The position numbers were made by a program, and so were the translations under genes. A DNA stretch of 64,000 nt from Streptomyces dioscori (GTDB lineage: Bacteria > Actinomycetota > Actinomycetes > Streptomycetales > Streptomycetaceae): positions 62,001-126,000 of the forward strand of contig NZ_KZ679056.1 in the NCBI RefSeq assembly GCF_003024195.1. The letters run 5' to 3'. How positions within the stretch are numbered: position 1 is the first letter of the stretch; each line of letters begins with the position of its first letter. The notes beneath the pieces are model-generated. The model was not told the origin of the DNA and did no database searches. It worked only from the letters and a program-made list of their open reading frames with translations. Of this stretch, positions 8,609 through 18,781 are shown piece by piece.

Positions 8609-9496
8609 TCAGTACGTGTAGAAGCCCTGCCCGCTCTTGCGTCCGATGTCACCGGCGTCAACCATCCGGCGCATCAGTTCCGGCGGGGCGAACTTCTCGT
8701 CCTGGGACTCGGTGTAGATGTTGCTCGCCGCGTGCAGCAGGATGTCGACACCCGTGAGGTCGGCGGTGGCGAGCGGTCCCATGGCGTGACCGAAGCCCAG
8801 TTTGCAGGCCAGGTCGATGTCCTCGGCGGTGGCCACGCCCGACTCGTACAGCTTGGCCGCCTCGACGACGAGTGCCGAGATGAGCCGGGTGGTGACGAAG
8901 CCGGCCACGTCGCGGTTGACGACGATGCAGGTCTTGCCGACCGACTCGGCGAACTCCCGGGCGGTGGCGAGCGCTTCGTCGCTGGTCTTGTAGCCGCGGA
9001 CCAGCTCGCAGAGCTGCATCATCGGCACCGGCGAGAAGAAGTGGACGCCGACGACCCGCTCCGGGCGCTCGGTGGCCGCCGCGATCTTGGTGATCGGGAT
9101 GGCGGAGGTGTTGGAGGCGAGTACGGTCTCGTCCTTCACCAGCCTGTCGAGCGTACGGAAGATCTCGTGCTTGACTTCCAGCTTCTCGAACACGGCCTCG
9201 ACGACGATGTCGACGTCGGCGACCGCGTCCAGGTCGGTGGTCGTGCTGATGCGGCCCAGCGCCTCCTCGGCGGCGCCCGCGTCCAGCTTGCCCTTGCTCA
9301 CGAACTTGTCGTACGAGGCCTTGATGCCGTCGGTGCCACGGGTCAGCGCCGCGTCGGTGACATCCCGCAGGACGACGTCCCAGCCCGCCTGCGCGGCGAC
9401 CTGGGCGATACCGGACCCCATGAGTCCGGCTCCGATGACGGCGAGCTTCCCTGCCACTGTCCGACTCCCCTGCTGCTTCACGACCGGCTTCGACAT
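8609..9496 (-). CDS. 3-hydroxybutyryl-CoA dehydrogenase
   Basis: 295-aa NAD(P)-dependent 3-hydroxyacyl-CoA dehydrogenase, used in butyryl-CoA/ethylmalonyl-CoA metabolism or PHB-type pathways. The Rossmann motif GAGLMGSGIA starts near residue 22. The catalytic His lies in VGVHFFSPVP, with the partner Glu in CELVRG and Asn in TSNTSAIP. The C-terminus GRKSGQGFYTY is diagnostic. The start at ATG 9496 gives a 15-residue N-terminal extension before the dinucleotide fold. It resembles HbdA/FadB2; which role it plays here is not decided by context. Confidence 0.94.
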   Translation of the reverse strand: MSKPVVKQQGSRTVAGKLAVIGAGLMGSGIAQVAAQAGWDVVLRDVTDAALTRGTDGIKASYDKFVSKGKLDAGAAEEALGRISTTTDLDAVADVDIVVEAVFEKLEVKHEIFRTLDRLVKDETVLASNTSAIPITKIAAATERPERVVGVHFFSPVPMMQLCELVRGYKTSDEALATAREFAESVGKTCIVVNRDVAGFVTTRLISALVVEAAKLYESGVATAEDIDLACKLGFGHAMGPLATADLTGVDILLHAASNIYTESQDEKFAPPELMRRMVDAGDIGRKSGQGFYTY

Positions 9497-9836
9497 CGCG
9501 AGAGCGCCCCGAACAACACGTCTTCGAGTTGCCTCTCCGGCGGACCATAGCGCTCGTGAGGTGCCGTGTGACCGCTAAGTAATGCGCGTCACGTCTCATC
9601 TGACGGACATCACACCGGCCGGCTCATTCCGCCGCCCGTACGGCGTAGTTGAGGACCTTCTCCCTCAAAAGGTCCGCCGGCCGTCCGGCGGTGCCGGCAC
9701 CTCGCGGGAGACCTCGGCCGGCCCGCGTCCGGCGATCGGCCCGGGCTTCGGACCGTCCGGGGCGGCGGCGGCCGACTCGCCGTGACAGTGGGCACACGCG
9801 TCTTCCGAACGGCCGGGACATAACTACGCTGGCCGC
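9497..9836. other. Divergent intergenic region with a coding-like remnant
   Basis: 340 bp between two divergent genes. It should carry both promoters, but no convincing -35/-10 pair stands out. On the minus strand, 9627-9683 reads RPADLLREKVLNYAVRAAE with strongly GC-biased third positions before a stop at 9624, and an adjacent frame upstream is also GC3-rich. No start or ribosome site joins them, so this may be a decayed gene end or chance. Confidence 0.4.
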
Positions 9837-10412
9837 ATGGTCAATCTGACGCGCATCTACACCAGGACCGGCGACCAGGGCACGACCGCTCTCGGCGACA
9901 TGAGCCGCACCGCCAAGACGGATCCGCGGATCTCGGCGTACGCCGACGCCAACGAGGCGAACGCGGCCCTCGGCACGGCGATCGCCCTCGGCAACCTCGA
10001 CGAGGAGATCGTGAAGGTCCTCTCCCGCGTCCAGAACGACCTGTTCGACGTGGGGGCGGACCTGTCGACGCCGGTCGTCGAGAACCCCGAGTTCCCGCCG
10101 CTGCGCGTCGAGCAGTTCTACATCGACAAGCTGGAGGCGGACTGCGACCGCTTCAATGAGCGGCTGGAGAAGCTGCGCTCCTTCATCCTCCCCGGCGGCA
10201 CGCCCGGAGCGGCCCTGCTCCACCAGGCCTGCACGGTGGTCCGCCGGGCGGAACGCTCGACGTGGACGGCCATGGAATCCCACGCGGAGGTGATGAACCC
10301 CCTCACAGCCACCTACCTCAACCGCCTCTCGGACCTCCTCTTCATCCTGGCCCGATCGGCGAACAAGGAGGTGGGGGACGTGCTGTGGATCCCGGGCGGC
10401 GACCGAGACTAG
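9837..10412 (+). CDS. Cob(I)yrinic acid a,c-diamide adenosyltransferase, PduO type
   Basis: 191-aa corrinoid adenosyltransferase that transfers the 5'-deoxyadenosyl group of ATP to Co(I) to make the cofactor adenosylcobalamin. The N-terminal ATP-binding motif TRIYTRTGDQGTTAL is the PduO signature; ARTVVRRAER-type helix (CTVVRRAERS) and NRLSDLLFILAR near the C-terminus complete the pattern. Length is normal. No cobalamin riboswitch was seen upstream. A homologue sits near the ATP synthase operon in mycobacteria too, as I recall. An array of short repeats follows. Confidence 0.95.
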   Translation: MVNLTRIYTRTGDQGTTALGDMSRTAKTDPRISAYADANEANAALGTAIALGNLDEEIVKVLSRVQNDLFDVGADLSTPVVENPEFPPLRVEQFYIDKLEADCDRFNERLEKLRSFILPGGTPGAALLHQACTVVRRAERSTWTAMESHAEVMNPLTATYLNRLSDLLFILARSANKEVGDVLWIPGGDRD

Positions 10413-10425
10413 AGGCGCGCCCTTC

Positions 10426-10570
10426 AGGGGCGCGGGAAACGGCGCAATCCTGTCGTCTTTCGTCTTCAGGGACGCGGGGAACGGCGCAGCCTTGTCGTCT
10501 TTCGTCTTCAGGGGCGCGGGGAACGGCGCAATCCTGTCGCCCTCAAGGGGCGCGGGGAACTGCGCGGCCA
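10426..10570 (+). repeat. Dispersed-repeat array, four cores (plus orientation)
   Basis: Four copies of the core AGGGGCGCGGGGAAC at about 10426, 10468, 10510 and 10546, the first three separated by a shared linker containing TCGTCTTTCGTCTTC. It lies between convergent gene ends (10412 and 10608). The same linker, inverted, occurs in the array at 59889. Confidence 0.85.
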
Positions 10571-10607
10571 ACCCCCACCGGACCCGCACCCAAGAACGCA
10601 CCCCAGC

Positions 10608-11201
10608 TCACCGCTTCACCGAGCCCGCCGCAGGCGCCGGCGCCGGCGCCTTCTTCGGAAACACCAGATACGTCAACGCGATCACCCCGTGGATCCCGGC
10701 AGCCCGCCACGCCACATACCGCCAGCTCTCCAGCGAAGACACCCGCCCCGCATCCCCGACGTACCAGATCGCGATCTGAAGCAGAGCCGTGGCGACGGCA
10801 GCCCCCACCACCGTCCCGAGCCACACCCGCCCCTCATGCCGCGCCCGAGCCATCCCGTACTTCGGCGCCCCGGCCGGCCGAGGCCCCCCGCCGAGCCGAT
10901 GCGCCGCGTGCCCGTCGAGCCACGTCACGGTCCGGTGCCCGTGCCCGACGGTGTACCCGATGTACAGCGCGGCCAGCCCGTGCGTCCAGTTCGGCTCGGC
11001 CCCGGCCTTGAGATCCAGCGCGGTGACCACGAGCAGTACGACCTCAAGCAGCGGCTCGCACAGCAGCAGCGCGAGGCCCGTGCGGGGCATCCTCAGCAGA
11101 TAGCGGAAGGCGAGCCCCCCGGCCAGCAGCACCCAGAAGCCGACCTCGCACACGACGATCAGCGTGACGACCACGACGAACTCCTCTCGTTCACCCTTCA
11201 A
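10608..11201 (-). CDS. Integral membrane protein of unknown function
   Basis: 197 aa with about five hydrophobic helices: VVVVTLIVVCEVGFWVLL, LALLLCEPLLEVVLLVVTAL, a half-buried GLAALYIGYTVGHG, LGTVVGAAVATALLQIAIWYV and IHGVIALTYLVF. The His-rich loop YTVGHGHRTVTWLDGHAAHR between helices is notable. The C-terminus is Lys/Pro/Ala-rich. The ATG at 11201 follows AACGAGAGGAG. It converges on the adenosyltransferase gene and is divergent from a histidine kinase gene. I do not recognise a named family. Confidence 0.8.
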   Translation of the reverse strand: MKGEREEFVVVVTLIVVCEVGFWVLLAGGLAFRYLLRMPRTGLALLLCEPLLEVVLLVVTALDLKAGAEPNWTHGLAALYIGYTVGHGHRTVTWLDGHAAHRLGGGPRPAGAPKYGMARARHEGRVWLGTVVGAAVATALLQIAIWYVGDAGRVSSLESWRYVAWRAAGIHGVIALTYLVFPKKAPAPAPAAGSVKR

Positions 11202-11326
11202 GGCTCGCGGGAGAGGCGTCCTCGATCGTCATCGGCAGTGACGAAGTCGCGCTGCATCCTTCGATGTACTCGCGGACCGTCCTGCGGCATCAGGCGCGGC
11301 GCAGGCACTACGTGTTGGATGGAGTC

Positions 11327-12565
11327 ATGCCCGTACGCCGCTTCCGCCCGCACCGCGACGACGTACGCATCGCCCTCGCGGGACTGCTCGGCGGACTCGT
11401 CCTGTGGAGCACCGGCGTCCACACACGCCCCGCCACCGAGCCGATCGTGCTCTGGCCGGGTCACTGGGTGATCCTCCTGCCGCTGGCCGCGACGGTGGCC
11501 TGCGAGCTGCTGCGGCGCACCCGACCGCGCACAGTTCTGCTGATCGGCGTCGCGGCCATGACCCTCGACAGCGTCACCCGGGGCAACCTGGCAACCGTCG
11601 TGATGTTCACGGACCTCGTCTACGCCGCCGTGCTGTACGGGCCGCCCGCCACCGCCCGCCGCGTCCTGTGGATCAGCGGCCTGCTCACGGTGCTCGGCAC
11701 GGTGGTGCCGGTCGCCCTCTGGCGGGAGCCGGAGGCACTGCTGATCGGGGTGGTCATCGGGGTCGTGGCGTTCATGCCCGGTGCCACCGGCTGGGTCGTG
11801 CGCAACCACCGCGACGCCGCCGAGTCCGCCCGGCTGCGCGCCGAGCAGACCGCCCTGCTCGCCGAGATCGACCGCGTCCAGGCCGTCACCGCCGAACGTG
11901 CCCGGATGGCGCGGGAGCTGCACGACATGGTGGCCAACCACCTGTCGGCGATCGCCATCCACTCCACGGCCGCGCTCTCCCTCGACGACCCGGACACCTC
12001 GAAGCAGGCGCTCGGCGTGATCCGCGAGAACAGTGTCGAGGGGCTCGCCGAGATGCGCCGTCTCATCGGCATCCTGCGCGACAGCAGCGGGGACACCGAG
12101 CCGGCCGCCGCGCCCACCCTGGACGGGCTCGGCTCCCTCGTCGACCACGCCCGCGCCAACGGCCTCGACGTCACCCTCGACCGCAGGCACACCGCGCTGC
12201 CGACCCCGGTCGAGCTGGCCGCCTACCGCATCGTGCAGGAGTCCCTGACCAACGCACTCAAGCACGCCTCCGCGGGCCCGGTCACCGTCTCGCTCGTCCA
12301 GCGGGACAATGCTCTGGACGTGTGCGTGACCAGCCCGTTCGGCGGCGCCCGGGACGACGGCCCGCGCGCCCCCGGCTCGGGCGCGGGCCTGATCGGGATG
12401 CGCGAGCGGGTCGCCCTGCTGCAGGGCACGTTCGAAGCAGGACCCGAAGTCGGACCCGAGGCAGGACCCGAAGTCGCACGGGGCGCCGGACGGGAGGGCG
12501 CGGCCGGCGGCAGGAGCTGGGCCGTCCGCGCCACCTTCCCGATCACCGTAGGAGAAACCGCATGA
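11327..12565 (+). CDS. Two-component sensor histidine kinase (HisKA_3, NarL type)
   Basis: 412-aa membrane kinase. Five or six hydrophobic helices fill the first ~150 residues, then a coiled segment (AEQTALLAEIDRVQAVTAERARMA), the dimerisation/phosphoacceptor helix ELHDMVANH with His199, and a HATPase_c domain with the N-box near LTNALKHA and the G-box SGAGLIGMRERV. A short Gly/Pro/Glu repeat (GPEVGPEAGPEV) interrupts the end of the ATPase domain. ATG 11327 was taken for its nearby GGATGGAG; an ATG at 11264 would add 21 residues. The stop overlaps the regulator gene start (ATGA). Confidence 0.92.
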   Translation: MPVRRFRPHRDDVRIALAGLLGGLVLWSTGVHTRPATEPIVLWPGHWVILLPLAATVACELLRRTRPRTVLLIGVAAMTLDSVTRGNLATVVMFTDLVYAAVLYGPPATARRVLWISGLLTVLGTVVPVALWREPEALLIGVVIGVVAFMPGATGWVVRNHRDAAESARLRAEQTALLAEIDRVQAVTAERARMARELHDMVANHLSAIAIHSTAALSLDDPDTSKQALGVIRENSVEGLAEMRRLIGILRDSSGDTEPAAAPTLDGLGSLVDHARANGLDVTLDRRHTALPTPVELAAYRIVQESLTNALKHASAGPVTVSLVQRDNALDVCVTSPFGGARDDGPRAPGSGAGLIGMRERVALLQGTFEAGPEVGPEAGPEVARGAGREGAAGGRSWAVRATFPITVGETA

Positions 12566-13221
12566 CCCGCGTGACCCGCGTGATCCGCGTGCTCGTCGCC
12601 GAGGACCAGTCCGCCGTACGCGCCGGTCTCGTCCTCATCCTGGGCAGCGCCCCCGACATCGAGGTGGTCGGCGAGGCCGCGGACGGCGAGCAGGCGGTGG
12701 CCATGGCCAGGGAGCTGCGCCCCGACCTGGTCCTGATGGACGTCCAGATGCCGCGCCTGGACGGTGTCGCCGCCACCCGCCAGGTCGTCGGGGAAGGCCT
12801 CGCCGACGTCCTCGTACTGACCACGTTCGACCTCGACGCGTACGTGTTCGGCGCGCTGCGCGCGGGCGCCGCCGGCTTTCTGCTGAAGAACACCGAGGCC
12901 CGCCAACTCATCGAGGCGGTCCGCACGGTGGCGGGCGGCGAGGGACTGATCTCGCCCGCGGTCACCCGTCGGCTGATCGCCGAGTTCGCCGCACGCCCCG
13001 TCCGCGAACCGTCGGCGGACCCCTCGGTCCTGGACGCGCTGACCCGGCGCGAACGGGAGGTCCTCTCCTGCCTGGGCGAGGGCCTGTCCAATGCGGAGGT
13101 CGGGGTGCGCCTCGACATGGCGGAGGCGACGGTGAAGACACACGTCAGCCGCCTCCTGGGAAAGCTGGGACTGCGCAGCCGGGTGCAGGCGGCCGTGCTG
13201 GCACAGGAGTTGGGCGTGTAA
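12562..13221 (+). CDS. LuxR/NarL family response regulator
   Basis: 219 aa. The receiver domain has acidic pair ED near residues 14-15, phosphoacceptor Asp60 in LMDVQMP, Thr in LTTFD and Lys in FLLKNTE. The C-terminal helix-turn-helix (LTRREREVLSCLGEGLSNAEVG) is of LuxR type. It overlaps and is cognate to the upstream kinase. GGAGAAACC precedes the ATG. The N-terminus contains a short repeated VTRVTRVIRV, and later GTG codons could also start translation. Its targets are unknown; the chitinase gene directly downstream is a candidate by position, since several Streptomyces chitinase genes sit next to two-component genes. Confidence 0.94.
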   Translation: MTRVTRVIRVLVAEDQSAVRAGLVLILGSAPDIEVVGEAADGEQAVAMARELRPDLVLMDVQMPRLDGVAATRQVVGEGLADVLVLTTFDLDAYVFGALRAGAAGFLLKNTEARQLIEAVRTVAGGEGLISPAVTRRLIAEFAARPVREPSADPSVLDALTRREREVLSCLGEGLSNAEVGVRLDMAEATVKTHVSRLLGKLGLRSRVQAAVLAQELGV

Positions 13222-13247
13222 CAACTGGTCGCACCGCGCCCTCACAG

Positions 13248-13289
13248 TGGTCTGGACCTATTGACCTATGGTCCAGACCTTTCTATTGT
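13248..13289 (+). promoter_or_regulatory. Chitinase promoter with 12-bp direct repeats
   Basis: Two near-identical 12-mers, TGGTCTGGACCT (13248-13259) and TGGTCCAGACCT (13269-13280), are 21 bp apart, two helical turns. A -35 TTGACC (13261-13266) sits between them and a -10 TATTGT (13284-13289) follows with 17-bp spacing. Such repeats are known from Streptomyces chitinase promoters and mediate chitin induction and glucose repression; they also resemble half of the DasR operator. Strong match by position and sequence. Confidence 0.9.
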
Positions 13290-13326
13290 CCTGCGCACCT
13301 CATAAAACTCCCCCAAGGAGACGCGG

Positions 13327-15165
<1,839 letters not shown>

Positions 15166-15174
15166 CAACCCCGT

Positions 15175-15200
15175 AAGGGGGCGCGGGTGCGCGCCCCCTT
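15175..15200. terminator. Terminator after the chitinase gene
   Basis: AAGGGGGCGCG (15175-15185) and CGCGCCCCCTT (15190-15200) form a perfect 11-bp stem with a 4-nt loop, 9 bases after the stop codon. Confidence 0.85.
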
Positions 15201-15228
15201 GAAGGCCGCAGGGACCGCAGGCCCCTTA

Positions 15229-15252
15229 AGGGGCGCGGGGAACTGCGCGGCC
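15229..15252 (+). repeat. Dispersed repeat, single copy
   Basis: One copy of the core AGGGGCGCGGGGAACTGCGC continuing into GGCC, followed by AGCCCCCACCGGCCCGCAG. It lies between the convergent ends of the chitinase and DUF2550 genes. Confidence 0.85.
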
Positions 15253-15327
15253 AGCCCCCACCGGCCCGCAGACAACCCCCCGACCCCCGCGGCGTAAGCC
15301 AAAACCGCCCGGGCAGCAAGTGAATGG

Positions 15328-15774
15328 TTAAGCCACATTCACCCGCTGCCCGGGCGGCGCGGCTTCAAGCCAAGCCAAGAACCCGGTCAACGCATCCTCG
15401 CTCATGGCGAGTTCAAGCCGCGTCCCACGATGAACGCAGGTCAAGATGATCGCGTCGGACAGCAACGCAAGCTCTTCCTCGCCCTCAGGCGCCCGCCGCC
15501 CCGCGACCTCGATCGCCGAGCGTTCGAGAACCCGCCGCGGCCGAAGCGCGTACGAGAAGACGCGGAACCACTCGATCCGGTCACCGCTGTAGCGGGCGAT
15601 GCCATAACCCCAGCCCTTGCCGCTCGTGTCGGTCTTCTCCGGGACGTCCCACCGGAGGCTGCAGTCGAAGGTGCCGCCCGACCGCTGGATCACTCTGCGA
15701 CGCAGGCCGAAGACGAAGAGTCCGAGGGCCACCAGTACTACTACCGACCCGACCACAGTCAGAGCGAGGACCAT
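15328..15774 (-). CDS. DUF2550 domain-containing membrane protein
   Basis: 148-aa protein with one N-terminal membrane helix (VLALTVVGSVVVLVALGLFVF), a basic stretch RRRVIQRSGG and a soluble domain with WGYGIARYSGDRIEWFRVFS, the DUF2550 core. ATG 15774 lies 9 bases after AGGAGG; a GTG two codons earlier is only 3 bases from it. The gene follows atpC in the same direction after a terminator, the same position that its family holds in mycobacteria (downstream of atpC). Function unknown. Confidence 0.88.
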   Translation of the reverse strand: MVLALTVVGSVVVLVALGLFVFGLRRRVIQRSGGTFDCSLRWDVPEKTDTSGKGWGYGIARYSGDRIEWFRVFSYALRPRRVLERSAIEVAGRRAPEGEEELALLSDAIILTCVHRGTRLELAMSEDALTGFLAWLEAAPPGQRVNVA

Positions 15775-15830
15775 CGACACCGACCTCCTCGTCTCCTAGG
15801 TAACGGAAAGGAAAAAAGCACCCGCATCGC

Positions 15831-15879
15831 CTCAGCCGCGACCCGGTCCGGAAAAGCTCCGGTCCTGGCCGCGGCTGAG
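15831..15879 (-). terminator. Terminator of the ATP synthase operon
   Basis: CTCAGCCGCG (15831-15840) pairs with CGCGGCTGAG (15870-15879); an inner stem CCGGA/TCCGG closes the loop with a few mismatches between. It is 24 bases downstream of the atpC stop. Confidence 0.8.
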
Positions 15880-15902
15880 TCACTTCCTTCTGCGCGCTGG
15901 TC

Positions 15903-16277
15903 TCAGTGCGCAGACACCGCCCGCAGTCGGACGTCCGCGCGACGCTCGGCGGACGCGTCGGCGTCCGACTTGGCGCGCTCGAACGCCCGCTCCGCACGCT
16001 GGACGTCGATCTCGTCCGACAGCTCGGCGATCTCGGCCAGCAGCGACAGCTTGTTGTCCGCGAAAGAGATGAAACCGCCGTGCACCGCGGCGACGACCGT
16101 TCCACCATCACTCGTACGGATGGTCACCGGGCCCGACTCCAGCACACCGAGCAGCGGCTGGTGACCGGGCATGACGCCGATGTCGCCGGACGTGGTACGC
16201 GCGACGACCAGGGTGGCCTCGCCGGACCAGACACTGCGGTCCGCGGCGACGAGCTCGACATGCAGCTCAGCAGCCAA
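15903..16277 (-). CDS. atpC: F0F1 ATP synthase subunit epsilon
   Basis: 124-aa epsilon subunit of the rotary ATP synthase, part of the central stalk and an inhibitor of ATP hydrolysis. The N-terminal beta sandwich (LHVELVAADRSVWSGEATLV, MPGHQPLLG) is standard; the C-terminal helical part (AERAFERAKSDADASAERR) is short, as in actinobacteria. It is separated from atpD by 129 bp with two hairpins, the widest gap but one in the operon. Confidence 0.97.
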   Translation of the reverse strand: MAAELHVELVAADRSVWSGEATLVVARTTSGDIGVMPGHQPLLGVLESGPVTIRTSDGGTVVAAVHGGFISFADNKLSLLAEIAELSDEIDVQRAERAFERAKSDADASAERRADVRLRAVSAH

Positions 16278-16296
16278 GGTGGGCTCCTCGGGTCAC

Positions 16297-16366
16297 CACC
16301 CGGCGTTCGCTGCCGGGTGTTGGGTCAAAGTCTAATGGGCGTAGTGAGAGGGGCGGGACCCGCCCC
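16297..16366 (-). promoter_or_regulatory. Two hairpins in the atpD-atpC gap
   Basis: CACCCGGC/GCCGGGTG (16297-16304 and 16312-16319) and GGGGCG/CGCCCC (16350-16355 and 16361-16366) lie between atpD and atpC. They could act as partial terminators or RNA-processing stops that set less epsilon than beta. Pairing is seen; the function is inferred. Confidence 0.5.
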
Positions 16367-16406
16367 GCGAGGCACGGCCCCGCCCCTGTCACTCAGAACG
16401 CGAGGT

Positions 16407-17843
16407 TCAGCTGACGCCGAGTTCCTTGGCGTTGGCCTTCAGGTCCTCGATGCCACCGCACATGAAGAACGCCTGCTCCGGGAAGTGGTCGTACTCCCCG
16501 TCGATGATCGAGTTGAACGCCGCGATGGACTCCTCCAGCGGAACGTCCGACCCGTCCACACCGGTGAACTGCTTGGCGGCGTGGGTGTTCTGGGACAGGA
16601 AGCGCTCCACACGACGGGCACGGTGGACGACGAGCTTGTCCTCCTCGCCCAGTTCGTCGATACCGAGGATCGCGATGATGTCCTGGAGGTCCTTGTACTT
16701 CTGCAGGACCGTCTTGACGCGCATGGCGGCGTCGTAGTGGTCCTGCGCGATGTAGCGCGGGTCCAGGATGCGGGACGTGGAGTCCAGCGGGTCCACGGCC
16801 GGGTAGATGCCCTTCTCGGAGATCGGACGGGAGAGCACCGTCGTCGCGTCGAGGTGGGCGAACGTGGTGGCCGGGGCCGGGTCGGTCAGGTCGTCCGCGG
16901 GAACGTAGATCGCCTGCATCGACGTGATCGAGTGACCACGCGTCGAGGTGATGCGCTCCTGCAGCTGACCCATCTCGTCGGCCAGGTTCGGCTGGTAACC
17001 CACCGCGGACGGCATACGGCCGAGCAGGGTGGAGACCTCGGAACCGGCCTGCGTGAAGCGGAAGATGTTGTCGATGAAGAACAGCACGTCCTGCTTCTGC
17101 ACATCGCGGAAGTACTCCGCCATGGTCAGACCGGCCAGGGCCACGCGCAGACGGGTGCCCGGGGGCTCGTCCATCTGACCGAAGACAAGAGCGGTCTTGT
17201 CGAGAACACCGCTCTCTTCCATCTCCGCGATGAGGTCGTTGCCCTCACGCGTGCGCTCACCGACACCCGCGAAGACGGAGACGCCCTCGTGGAGGTTGGC
17301 GACACGCATGATCATTTCCTGGATCAGCACGGTCTTGCCGACACCGGCACCACCGAACAGACCGATCTTGCCGCCCTTGACGTACGGGGTCAGCAGGTCG
17401 ACGACCTTCAGGCCCGTCTCGAACATCTCGGTCTTCGACTCAAGCTGGTCGAACGCGGGAGCCTTGCGGTGGATGGTCCACCGGTCGCCCTCGTAGGCCT
17501 CGTCGGAGTTCAGGACCTCGCCGAGGGTGTTGAACACCTTGCCCTTGGTGAAGTCACCGACGGGGACGGAGATGCCCGTGCCCGTGTCGGTCACCGCGGC
17601 CTGGCGGACCAGACCGTCGGTGGGCTGCATGGAGATGGTGCGGACCAGACCGTCACCCAGGTGCTGGGCGACCTCAAGGGTCAGCGTCTTCTTCTCGCCG
17701 GCGTTGGCCGGGTCGGCCACCTCGACGTGAAGGGCGTTGTAGATCTCCGGCATGGCGTCGACGGGGAATTCCACGTCGACGACCGGGCCGATGACCCGGG
17801 CGACGCGGCCCGTGGCAACGGCCGTCTCAACTGTCGTCGTCAT
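16407..17843 (-). CDS. atpD: F0F1 ATP synthase subunit beta
   Basis: 478-aa catalytic subunit. Walker A GGAGVGKT is at 164-171, Walker B region ends in DVLFFIDNIFRF, and the catalytic Glu lies in GERTREGND; ALVFGQMDEPPG and the DELSEEDKL-like C-terminus (IDELGEEDKL) are typical. Its ATG follows the atpG stop with no gap (TAAATG) and the ribosome site GGGGAG lies within the atpG end, so translation is coupled. Confidence 0.99.
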   Translation of the reverse strand: MTTTVETAVATGRVARVIGPVVDVEFPVDAMPEIYNALHVEVADPANAGEKKTLTLEVAQHLGDGLVRTISMQPTDGLVRQAAVTDTGTGISVPVGDFTKGKVFNTLGEVLNSDEAYEGDRWTIHRKAPAFDQLESKTEMFETGLKVVDLLTPYVKGGKIGLFGGAGVGKTVLIQEMIMRVANLHEGVSVFAGVGERTREGNDLIAEMEESGVLDKTALVFGQMDEPPGTRLRVALAGLTMAEYFRDVQKQDVLFFIDNIFRFTQAGSEVSTLLGRMPSAVGYQPNLADEMGQLQERITSTRGHSITSMQAIYVPADDLTDPAPATTFAHLDATTVLSRPISEKGIYPAVDPLDSTSRILDPRYIAQDHYDAAMRVKTVLQKYKDLQDIIAILGIDELGEEDKLVVHRARRVERFLSQNTHAAKQFTGVDGSDVPLEESIAAFNSIIDGEYDHFPEQAFFMCGGIEDLKANAKELGVS

Positions 17844-18761
17844 TTACCTGTCACTCCCCGCGGTCGCGTCGGCCAGCGCTGCGGTGCCACCGACGATCTC
17901 GCTGATTTCCTGGGTGATTTCGGCCTGGCGGGCCGCGTTGGCAAGTCGGGAGAGTGAAGTGATCAGGTCTCCCGCGTTGTCGGTCGCCGACTTCATCGCG
18001 CGGCGGGTGGCGGCGTGCTTGGAGGCAGCCGACTGGAGCAGCGCGTTGTAGATACGGCTCTCGACGTACCGCGGCAGAAGGGCGTCCAGGACGTCCTCCG
18101 CCGACGGCTCGAAGTCGTAGAGCGGGAGGATCTCGTCCTTGCTGGACGACTCCTCCGCAACCTCTTCGAGGCTGAGCGGCAGCAGACGGCTGTCGACAGC
18201 CGTCTGCGTCATCATCGAGACGAACTCGGTGTAGACGATGTGGATCTCGTCCACGCCGCCCTCCGCCGTCTCCTTCTCGATGGCCTCGATCAGCGGAACG
18301 GCGACGTTCTTCGCGTCCGCGTACGAGGGCTCGTCGGTGAAGCCCGCCCACGATTCCGAGACCTTGCGCTCACGGAAGTTGTAGTGGGCGAGACCGCGGC
18401 GGCCGACGATGTACGTGTCGACCTCCTTGCCCTCGGCCACCAGACGGGCGGTCAGCTGCTCCGCCGCCTTGATGGCGTTGGAGTTGAAGGCGCCGGCCAG
18501 TCCGCGGTCGCTCGTGAGGAGCAGTACCGCGGCACGGGTCGCCGTCTCAGCCTCCGTGGTCAGCGGGTGCTTGGTGTTCGAACCGGTCCCGACCGCCGTG
18601 ACCGCGCGGGTGAGCTCGGTCGCGTACGGCGTGGAGGCCCGTACCTTGCGCTGCGCCTTGACGACACGCGAGGCGGCGATCATCTCCATCGCCTTGGTGA
18701 TCTTCTTGGTCGCGGTGACGGATTTGATGCGACGCTTGTAGACCCGGAGCTGGGCTCCCAT
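17844..18761 (-). CDS. atpG: F0F1 ATP synthase subunit gamma
   Basis: 305-aa rotor shaft subunit. N-terminal MGAQLRVYKRRIKSVTATKKITKAMEMIA and C-terminal NRARQAEITQEISEIVGG-like coil are the conserved helices inside the alpha/beta ring. The length exceeds the E. coli protein by about 18 residues through a Glu/Ser-rich insertion (EEVAEESSSKDEILP), as in other actinobacteria. It begins 20 bases after the atpA stop and abuts atpD. Confidence 0.98.
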   Translation of the reverse strand: MGAQLRVYKRRIKSVTATKKITKAMEMIAASRVVKAQRKVRASTPYATELTRAVTAVGTGSNTKHPLTTEAETATRAAVLLLTSDRGLAGAFNSNAIKAAEQLTARLVAEGKEVDTYIVGRRGLAHYNFRERKVSESWAGFTDEPSYADAKNVAVPLIEAIEKETAEGGVDEIHIVYTEFVSMMTQTAVDSRLLPLSLEEVAEESSSKDEILPLYDFEPSAEDVLDALLPRYVESRIYNALLQSAASKHAATRRAMKSATDNAGDLITSLSRLANAARQAEITQEISEIVGGTAALADATAGSDR

Positions 18762-18781
18762 GAGTCAGGTCCCTTCCGTCG

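Noticed and set aside
9700..9836. Possible cobalamin riboswitch before the adenosyltransferase gene
   Set aside because: No B12-box-like sequence or long structured leader; the space is short.
15906..17957. Long plus-strand frame opposite atpC-atpD-atpG
   Set aside because: Antisense of well recognised ATP synthase genes.
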